From JAWUVP01 sp034112285 (GTDB lineage Bacteria; Pseudomonadota; Gammaproteobacteria; JABDGN01): a stretch of DNA of 11,767 nt. Each line of letters opens with the position of its first letter. Position 1 is the first letter of the stretch. The stretch lies in assembly GCA_034112285.1 (NCBI GenBank), contig JAWUVP010000054.1:1-11767 (forward strand), read 5' to 3'. Positions 6,923-11,767 of this stretch are shown here, piece after piece. The translations under genes were made by a program, and so were the position numbers. The notes below the pieces were generated by a model, which saw only the letters and a list, made by a program, of their open reading frames with translations, had not been told where the DNA came from and did not search any database.

Positions 6923-7555
6923 CTAAGCTCGGGCTTGCCGATAGTTCATAAGATAGGCCACCCAGTAAAGGCTTAATAGTGCCACTACGGCACCAGTGAG
7001 TACGTCGCTTGGATAATGCGCGCCAATCACCACGCGGCTAAAGGCACAAACGGAAGCAATAATAAACAACCCTGCCGTTACCACACGTTGCTTGATGATG
7101 CGCGCCAAGCCCATTAATAGGGCAAAAATAGCAGTGGCATGGCCAGACGGCATTGACATGAAGTTATGTACGGCTGTTAGATAATGAAAGCCATAAAGAT
7201 GCTTGCTAAAATATAACTCCGGACGATAACGCCCCAGTAACATTTTAAGCACAAGCGTAGCACCAAACGATACTAAATAGGCCAACGAAAAAAACACGAT
7301 ACTGCGACCAATAAATTTATTTTTTATCATGAAATGTAAAATTATTCCAACAACAAAAATACTCAAACAAATTTTGCACCACAGCGGCGATAAAAACAAG
7401 GGGTATACCACATGGTAACCAAACCAAGAATAAGCGCCATGGCTAGCACGATGAAAAAAAGTGGCGATGGGAAGATCTAACCAGCGAAATAAAATAAAGT
7501 CGGCAATCACTAAACAAGCCAGGCTTATTAGGGTGTTTTTTATTAATTTAGACAT
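6923..7555 (-). CDS. PAP2-family membrane phosphatase
   Basis: This 210-residue integral membrane protein has all three PAP2 signatures: K104-x6-R111-P112 (KMLLGRYRP), P136-S-G-H139, and S173-R174-x5-H180-x3-D184 (SRVVIGAHYPSD). Five or six hydrophobic segments surround them, at roughly 8-24, 50-76, 86-107, 139-153, 158-174 and 186-203. Members remove phosphate from lipid phosphates such as phosphatidic acid, undecaprenyl pyrophosphate or lipid A, with the active site facing the periplasm; the substrate cannot be told from sequence. It is 7 bp downstream of the DUF547 gene and probably in one transcript. The ribosome site is weak (GGAG 12 nt before ATG), which suggests coupling. It ends 31 bp from the end of the convergent operon without a clear terminator between them. 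Confidence 0.9.
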   Translation of the reverse strand: MSKLIKNTLISLACLVIADFILFRWLDLPIATFFHRASHGAYSWFGYHVVYPLFLSPLWCKICLSIFVVGIILHFMIKNKFIGRSIVFFSLAYLVSFGATLVLKMLLGRYRPELYFSKHLYGFHYLTAVHNFMSMPSGHATAIFALLMGLARIIKQRVVTAGLFIIASVCAFSRVVIGAHYPSDVLTGAVVALLSLYWVAYLMNYRQARA

Positions 7556-7562
7556 GGTGATA

Positions 7563-8369
7563 CTATTCTCCGTTTAAGTTCCAATTATAATTATAACCAC
7601 TGACACTAACAATCTTGGCTAATTTAAGTTTCAATGCGGGCTTAGCGTAAAGCGCTAAATGCTGAATCACACCTTTTTCATTGCCACCAAAATCCACTTG
7701 ATACCAATCATAAATTTTTGAAAGCATTAAGCTACCATTTTCAAAATGTGCTCCGCGGTAACTATTGACATAGGCTTCTGCCGCTTTATCTAGCATAGCG
7801 TTTAATTTTTTGGCTGCATACGCTTGGCGTTGTAGATTAGGACAACTATATGAGGCGCAATTTAACGCGTAATGAATACGATTGTCATGCCAGATTGGGC
7901 GCAAAATGCGATGCTCAATATCATTTAAGCTGATTTTCTGGCCCTCAATCGTTAGCACTTTGGCATCCCAAGGGCCACGGGCAAACCAACCAGGAGAAAT
8001 ATTGATATCTAAAATACTTTTCACCGGAAAATGTTGCAAAATAAGCTCGACTGTCTCGGCATTATAAAGATTAATCCAGTAAGCTTCTTGCTGCTCGGTA
8101 TTATAAAGGTGAATATTAATGCCTTGCAAATAGGTTAAATACTTTGCCAGTTTTGCCTTGCCCGTTTGGCCCACCTTGCTATAGGCGACTAAATTAACGC
8201 CTTGCTTATTTTCATGCACGTATTGACGTAGAAATTGCGTCCAGGCAATATTTTGCACTGTCTGTGTCGAATTCACATCGTGAGTCTGCCAAAAATCCCA
8301 TAAATCTTTACTCGGTGCAGCGTTACAGGTGCAGGCTAGTAGAAGGGCCAGGAAAAATACGGGGCGCAT
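7563..8369 (-). CDS. Exported DUF547-family protein
   Basis: This 268-residue protein of the DUF547 family has no known function. The family core is clear: AYWINLYNAETVELIL (96-111), GPWDAKV (132-138), ISLNDIEHRILRP (146-158), RIHYALNCASYSCPNL (164-179) and LSKIYDWYQVDFGG (216-229). The conserved His, Asn and Cys residues have been compared to a cysteine-protease-like arrangement, but activity is unproven. The N-terminus is a signal sequence with a hydrophobic run and LLLACTCNAAPS. Cleavage after CNA (signal peptidase I) or lipidation at C13 are both possible. The start at 8369 has AAGGAG 9 nt upstream. It leads a two-gene operon with the PAP2 phosphatase, suggesting a shared envelope role. 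No convincing sigma-70 promoter was resolved upstream. Confidence 0.85.
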   Translation of the reverse strand: MRPVFFLALLLACTCNAAPSKDLWDFWQTHDVNSTQTVQNIAWTQFLRQYVHENKQGVNLVAYSKVGQTGKAKLAKYLTYLQGINIHLYNTEQQEAYWINLYNAETVELILQHFPVKSILDINISPGWFARGPWDAKVLTIEGQKISLNDIEHRILRPIWHDNRIHYALNCASYSCPNLQRQAYAAKKLNAMLDKAAEAYVNSYRGAHFENGSLMLSKIYDWYQVDFGGNEKGVIQHLALYAKPALKLKLAKIVSVSGYNYNWNLNGE

Positions 8370-8508
8370 ACCAAGAAACTCCTTAAAAATTCAAGCGGAT
8401 TATTGCATAGAATCCAGCACAACCCCATCTTTAGCTAATCAATCCACTTAATATACCCATCGCATTTCAAACTTGGGCAAATTTTGCACTCATGCTGTCC
8501 TTGCCAAG

Positions 8509-8712
8509 ATGAGCACAACACCCAAAAAACACAGCTTCTTTAGCAAAATGTTTTTCCTTATCTGCCTGCTATTGATACTGATTGATCTGCCGTTAACGCT
8601 GTATATTGATAACGATTATAGCGAGCAACTAAAGCAGCAAGACATTAACAACACCGAAGTACGTGCGCGTTGGGAATGCCGGTGGCATCTAAAAACCAGC
8701 CGGTTTTGCTAA
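8509..8712 (+). pseudogene. Short membrane-protein ORF, probably a truncated gene
   Basis: A 67-residue ORF starts at ATG 8509 without a clear ribosome site. It has a basic N-terminus (MSTTPKKHSFFSK), one strong transmembrane segment (about residues 14-34) and an acidic, Asn/Gln-rich stretch (35-53). Its last 15 or so residues, rich in Trp, Arg and Cys, lie opposite the tail of a degraded minus-strand gene and do not look like protein-coding sequence. The simplest reading is the N-terminal part of a membrane protein cut off by a rearrangement near 8645-8670. A genuine small membrane protein remains possible. Family unknown. Confidence 0.3.
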
Positions 8713-9053
8713 AGCAGCGTATATACACAGCGCCATAAGTGTAACTCGCATTACCCCACACCCTTATTTCATCGTTATAAAACTGACGTTGCAAAACTAT
8801 ATGTTTTTCATAATGGCTATTCATTAACACTTGCGGTAACACTTGCGGTAACACTAGACATGAAAATGCGAACTCTCGCTCTCACGCAAACGCTGCCAAT
8901 CTAATTGATCGCGCTGGTTTAATTGTAATTTTAAGGCCGATAAACCCGAAATGTACTAATACGCATTCACCCCTAAGGCATTCGCTGGCACGCCACCTTG
9001 GCGTCAAGCTTGGCTAAAATCTGTTTAATAGTATGGCTAGCAGATTGCATCAT
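8645..9053 (-). pseudogene. Degraded unidentified gene with two frameshifts and an in-frame stop
   Basis: On the minus strand, ATG 9053 has a good ribosome site (GAGGTGAG just upstream) and begins MMQSASHTIKQILAKLDAK. After a frame change the sequence continues GGVPANALGVNAY, a TAG stop (8956-8958), then YISGLSALKLQLNQRDQLDW and RLRESESSHFHV before another stop. After a second frame change at a duplicated 12-bp unit (8825-8855) it continues LPQVLMNSHYEKHIVLQRQ and FYNDEIRVWGNASYTYGAVY, ending at TAA 8645-8647. All pieces have ordinary protein composition and are collinear, as expected for one gene of about 140 residues that has decayed. I do not recognise the family. The 3' end is probably also lost by rearrangement. 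Confidence 0.5.
8825..8855. repeat. Short tandem repeat, 12-bp unit, 2.6 copies
   Basis: TAACACTTGCGG occurs at 8825-8836 and 8837-8848, then TAACACT at 8849-8855. On the minus strand it encodes VLPQVLPQVL inside the degraded gene. Together with about five extra bases next to it, it accounts for one of that gene's frame changes, so it is probably a slippage duplication. Confidence 0.85.
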
Positions 9054-9078
9054 GTCTCACCTCGTTACAGGATTGAGT

Positions 9079-9186
9079 ATGACAGAGGTTTATTGCTGGA
9101 ATGTATTGGCGTTAAATCATGATATGAAACATCATTGCGGGTATAAAAATGATGTTATAGAGCAAGGGTTCGCCAAGCTAGTTTAG
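9079..9186 (+). CDS. Possible 35-residue ORF, unidentified
   Basis: ATG 9079 has AGGA 6 nt upstream and opens a 35-codon frame beginning MTEVYCWNVLALNHDMKHHC and ending in TAG inside an inverted repeat. It has no signal peptide or membrane segment and no recognisable motif. It sits in a region of gene remnants, so it may be another fragment or chance. Confidence 0.15.
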   Translation: MTEVYCWNVLALNHDMKHHCGYKNDVIEQGFAKLV

Positions 9187-9222
9187 CGTTGATTAACTTT
9201 TTATTGAAGCCTAAACCAGCTT
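9175..9222. repeat. Inverted repeat between the degraded region and the RING gene
   Basis: AAGCTAGTTTAG (9175-9186) and CTAAACCAGCTT (9211-9222) form a 12-bp stem with a single mismatch, which becomes a G-U wobble in minus-strand RNA, around a 24-nt loop. It lies 20 bp past the stop codon of the RING gene. No T-run follows on either strand, so termination is possible but not classical. Confidence 0.35.
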
Positions 9223-9241
9223 GTGTTTGTGGGAATAATGT

Positions 9242-11218
9242 TTAAGAGTTAAAAACTTGTACAGAATCAATGACTTGAGCCCTGCAGATTGGACATTTTT
9301 TATCGCCCGCTGGCAGAGCCAGTATGGCGCCCTGACAGTCCACACATACACACTGATGACCACATGGTATAAATAGATGAGTTTTTTCTGCATCCATGCA
9401 TATCGCACAGACGTTTTCAGCTGCAGCAGCTGCGGGTGGAACTGCTCTACCTACTGAGCCCGGAGCAAAAGAATAGGCCCTATATGCACCACCAGAAAAA
9501 GTTGGGGAACATTTCTTTCTTAAACGAAAAGTAGAACCACCAAAAAAAATCTGCTTGCCGGTTTGCGTCATTTCCTTAACCCTGCCCCAAAAGCTTTGGG
9601 TGACAGGAGCGGGTGGCGGGCTTGCTCCCGGTGGCTTGCCTGCATCGTCGATAATACTCAATAGCACCTGCTCACGATCTTGCCAAAGATCAAAACCTCT
9701 GTCTTTAACAATCTCATCAGCTATAGCCGAAACTCTAAAAATACCCTTAACTCTACGATGATTCCCTGCGATAGACATCAGTTCAACAATATTAAATTTC
9801 ATCGCCTCATGATCGGCTGGGCCTACCCGCGACTCAGTTAGTAAATCACACTTATTTAGCATTAAATAAACGGGGGCAACTTGATGGTCATTAAGCACAT
9901 CTTGCGTCAGGAGCTGATCAATCTGCGTAAAAGATGCGCGATTTGAGATATCAACCACTAATAGAATAGCATCAATCTTTTCACCGCGTGGGGCCACAAC
10001 CAACTGCCAAGCATTAAGTACTGTGAGGTTTTGAATAAACTGAACCTGCGACTCTTTATCACCTTGCTGCAGTGTCTTAATTCCGCTCGGTTTATAACTC
10101 CGCTCTTCTATGGGGGCATTGGGCATTGCCCCCACCTCTATATAACGCGCAAGCAAGCGAGAGGTGCCAGCTTGGGTAGATACTGGTAGTAGATAATAGT
10201 TAAAATCACATCTAGGCTGACCTTCCATGGCCCTTTGAGCCTCTACAGTTATAGAGTGGCGCGGAACCATTGCGAGCGGCGAGAATGGAATGTCTTGAGC
10301 AGCTCTAGCTCGGGGTTGGGGTGAAACCATTACGGGCGACGAGAATATATCTGATTCAGTAGTTGTACGCGGAGGCGAGGCTGAAGGTGCTGGAGGTGCT
10401 GAAGGCTTTGGTGGAGGTGAGCATGGAAATGCTTGAGCAGCTGCGGGCGGACGCGGAGGTGCTGAAGGCGCTACGAGTTGGCCCGGAGGTAGTCCATTGA
10501 CTGATCCCAAATCAAAAGTATAGTGCTTATACTTTCCAGCAAAAAAAGTCTGAGGGCCCACTGGCATCATTCTATCCAAAAAGCTTGGAGCGGCAGCAGC
10601 AGGCTGCTCATTTGTTCTCGGTGGGTTGACGGCGTGGTCCGCAATACTCGAAAACACCTCCATACAATCTTGCCAATGCGCCAGACCATCATCTTCAGTA
10701 ATCAGACTCGTTATAGCCGAAACTCTAGAAACAGCTTTAATTCTACGATGTTTCTCTGCGATAGACGTCAATACATTAATATTAAATTGCATCGCCTTAC
10801 GATCGGCTTCGCTTACCCGCGGATCAGTTAATAAATCACACTTATTTATTATTAAATAAACTGGAGCAGCGTGACGGTCGCCAAAAAAATCGAGCGCCAG
10901 GAGGCTGTCAATCTGTTTAAACGTTGCTGAATTTGAGATATCAACCACGAATATACCAGCATCCATCTTTGTACCGTCTGGAAGACTAAGATTGCGGGTA
11001 GCAATGATAGCCGGAGTTTGTTGAAAAAGATGAGCTCTCAGAATTCGCCTACCTGATGGATAATTTATCTCTGTTGTTGCTTCATTGATCAACGCTTCTG
11101 TAGGCCCCCCCGGATGGAATATCCCGGTTTTATAACGCGCATACAAGCTGGTTGTGCCAGCTTTGGGAGATGCATTTAATATATAAATGTTGGGAGTGTA
11201 CATAAGATTATTTTTCAT
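9242..11218 (-). CDS. Tandem Rab/Ras-like (pseudo)GTPase protein with C-terminal RING finger
   Basis: A 658-residue protein. Residues 7-196 and 339-525 are two similar domains with small-GTPase features: a P-loop-like turn (ASPKAGTT 16-23; VSTQAGTS 346-353), VVDISNxAxF helices, G4 motif NKCD (125-128; 455-458) and G5 SA (167-168; 497-498). In both the P-loop lysine is threonine (T22, T352), and the G3 region is degenerate. Each is followed by a tail of the form SF..R...FF.G.Y..Y.F..GSV (about 212-239 and 542-589). Residues 205-288 are Pro/Ala-rich and probably disordered. Residues 604-645 are a full C3HC4 RING (C604, C607, C619, H621, C625, C628, C642, C645), suggesting E2 binding and ubiquitin ligase activity in a eukaryotic host. 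Rab-like domains are known from Legionella. The frame is open to an ATG at 11269; 11218 is chosen because a promoter lies between them and the fold begins near residue 7. No recognisable secretion signal. Confidence 0.85.
   Translation of the reverse strand: MKNNLMYTPNIYILNASPKAGTTSLYARYKTGIFHPGGPTEALINEATTEINYPSGRRILRAHLFQQTPAIIATRNLSLPDGTKMDAGIFVVDISNSATFKQIDSLLALDFFGDRHAAPVYLIINKCDLLTDPRVSEADRKAMQFNINVLTSIAEKHRRIKAVSRVSAITSLITEDDGLAHWQDCMEVFSSIADHAVNPPRTNEQPAAAAPSFLDRMMPVGPQTFFAGKYKHYTFDLGSVNGLPPGQLVAPSAPPRPPAAAQAFPCSPPPKPSAPPAPSASPPRTTTESDIFSSPVMVSPQPRARAAQDIPFSPLAMVPRHSITVEAQRAMEGQPRCDFNYYLLPVSTQAGTSRLLARYIEVGAMPNAPIEERSYKPSGIKTLQQGDKESQVQFIQNLTVLNAWQLVVAPRGEKIDAILLVVDISNRASFTQIDQLLTQDVLNDHQVAPVYLMLNKCDLLTESRVGPADHEAMKFNIVELMSIAGNHRRVKGIFRVSAIADEIVKDRGFDLWQDREQVLLSIIDDAGKPPGASPPPAPVTQSFWGRVKEMTQTGKQIFFGGSTFRLRKKCSPTFSGGAYRAYSFAPGSVGRAVPPAAAAAENVCAICMDAEKTHLFIPCGHQCVCVDCQGAILALPAGDKKCPICRAQVIDSVQVFNS
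9446..11200 (-). repeat. Internal duplication, period 990 bp, within the RING gene
   Basis: The segments 10490-11200 and 9446-10204 encode the two GTPase-like units with their tails. Nucleotide identity is still visible: ATTTGAGATATCAACCAC occurs at 9941-9958 and 10931-10948, and AAATCACACTTATTTA at 9843 and 10833, both exactly 990 bp apart (330 codons). The divergence elsewhere shows an old duplication of domain plus tail. Confidence 0.8.
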
Positions 11219-11230
11219 CACTATTATTTT

Positions 11231-11259
11231 TTTATATTCTACACATTTTAGTTTTGCAA
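11231..11259 (-). promoter_or_regulatory. Candidate sigma-70 promoter of the RING gene
   Basis: On the minus strand, TTGCAA (11254-11259, 4 of 6) and TATAAA (11231-11236, 5 of 6) are separated by exactly 17 bp. Transcription would begin near 11224, only about 6 nt before ATG 11218, so the message would be almost leaderless. The region is very AT-rich, so chance matches are likely. Confidence 0.35.
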
Positions 11260-11269
11260 CGCTACACAT

Positions 11270-11620
11270 AAAAACTCAAGGGTGTATGCGCTTCAAAATC
11301 AAGTAAAACAATCATGATAAAGCAGACAGTGCTTCAACTGCTTGAAAGATAACCTGGCTATCGAGATTGAGCGAAGCGCTATATTTCAAATTTAATTGCG
11401 ATATAGTGTTTCCAAAGAGATGAACCTAAACAAAGTCTAATATTAATTAAACCTCCTCTATGGGGTGGCCGCATCGCAATGCTTCTCGCTACAATTCACA
11501 TTTCTCCCGCCCCTATTTTCAGCGACGAAAAAAAATAAAAAGCACTCGCGCGGCGTTCGCTCTCACTCTAGCAGGCTTTGCAGACAGCATATATTGCTGC
11601 ATTATGCGCTGAACATTTCA
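11270..11620. other. Noncoding region between divergent genes
   Basis: No convincing gene is seen on either strand. The stretch holds two small dyads: TTCAA-CTGC-TTGAA (11333-11346) and CGCTATAT (11377-11384) with ATATAGTG (11401-11408), the latter a possible regulator site. A 61-bp stretch (11521-11581) runs from an A-rich tract into a GC-richer segment without a codon pattern. Confidence 0.5.
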
Positions 11621-11648
11621 TTGCTAATTAATACGGATCTGCTAAAAT
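11621..11648 (+). promoter_or_regulatory. Extended -10 promoter for the gene at 11677
   Basis: TTGCTA (11621-11626) and TAAAAT (11643-11648) are 16 bp apart, and TG at 11640-11641 gives an extended -10 (TGCTAAAAT). Transcription would start near 11655, giving a leader of about 22 nt that contains the AAGGA ribosome site. Confidence 0.45.
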
Positions 11649-11676
11649 TTCGCGCAATGATTAACAAGGATTAACG

Positions 11677-11767
11677 ATGCATCAGAAGAGTATTCGCCAC
11701 CGTGTAAAGTTTTGGGTTAAAAGTTATACCAAAATCAATTTAATCTTGTTTTACCTTATTGCATTAA
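11677..11767 (+). CDS. Start of an unidentified gene, probably membrane protein (3' end outside window)
   Basis: ATG 11677 is preceded by AAGGA (11666-11670) at a 6-nt spacing and by an extended -10 promoter. The 30 visible codons begin MHQKSIRHRVKFWV, strongly basic, and then enter a hydrophobic run INLILFYLIAL at the window edge. This is the usual start of a membrane protein or an uncleaved signal anchor. It is divergent from the RING gene. Family cannot be told. Confidence 0.55.
   Translation, partial: MHQKSIRHRVKFWVKSYTKINLILFYLIAL

Noticed and set aside
6892..6935. Bidirectional terminator between the catabolic operon and the PAP2 gene
   Set aside because: Only 5-6 bp inverted repeats (CTTAGC/GCTAAG, AGCCC/GGGCT) that exclude each other, and no T-run on either strand.
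10380..10476. Microsatellite or CRISPR-like repeats (GGAGGTGCTGAAGGC twice)
   Set aside because: They are codon-biased repeats of the Pro/Ala-rich linker, in frame, with no regular spacers.
11465..11674. 69-codon plus-strand frame before the last gene
   Set aside because: Composition is basic and irregular with no ribosome site, and it covers the promoter of the gene at 11677.

Overview
The window looks like part of a gammaproteobacterial chromosome of intermediate GC content. The likely background is Legionellales-like and host-associated. This rests on an AhpC/AhpD pair of the type found in Legionella and Coxiella, and on two genes with eukaryotic-type RING fingers, one of them fused to Rab/Ras-like domains. 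The taxonomic guess is an inference; no rRNA or tRNA is present.

Layout. 1-166 (+) is the 3' end of a gene whose product ends in a RING finger. It is followed by a hairpin plus T-run at 187-241. 240-1296 (-) is an ahpC-ahpD peroxide-defence operon with a good OxyR-type operator at 1357-1393. 1534-6891 (+) is a tightly coupled four-gene catabolic operon: glutamine-synthetase-like ligase, aldehyde dehydrogenase, iron-type alcohol dehydrogenase and M81/MlrC-type metallohydrolase. Two junctions are ATGA overlaps. 6923-8369 (-) is a convergent two-gene operon for an exported DUF547 protein and a PAP2-type membrane phosphatase. 8370-9241 is degraded DNA with a membrane-protein fragment, a broken minus-strand gene and small repeats. 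9242-11218 (-) is the most unusual gene: two tandem Rab/Ras-like domains, a proline-rich linker and a C-terminal RING finger. 11219-11676 is noncoding, and a new plus-strand gene begins at 11677.

How the genes work together. The four-gene operon makes chemical sense as a gamma-glutamylation route for an amino alcohol such as ethanolamine. The ligase would attach glutamate to the amine, the alcohol and aldehyde dehydrogenases would oxidise the free hydroxyl to a carboxylate, and the M81 hydrolase would release glutamate plus an amino acid (glycine if ethanolamine is the substrate). Substrate and order are inferred from the enzyme families. AhpC and AhpD form a peroxidase and its reducing partner.

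The two RING proteins are candidates for host-directed ubiquitin ligases. In the complete one, both GTPase-like domains keep the NKxD and SA base-recognition motifs but have threonine where the P-loop lysine should be. They may therefore act as binding modules rather than normal GTPases.
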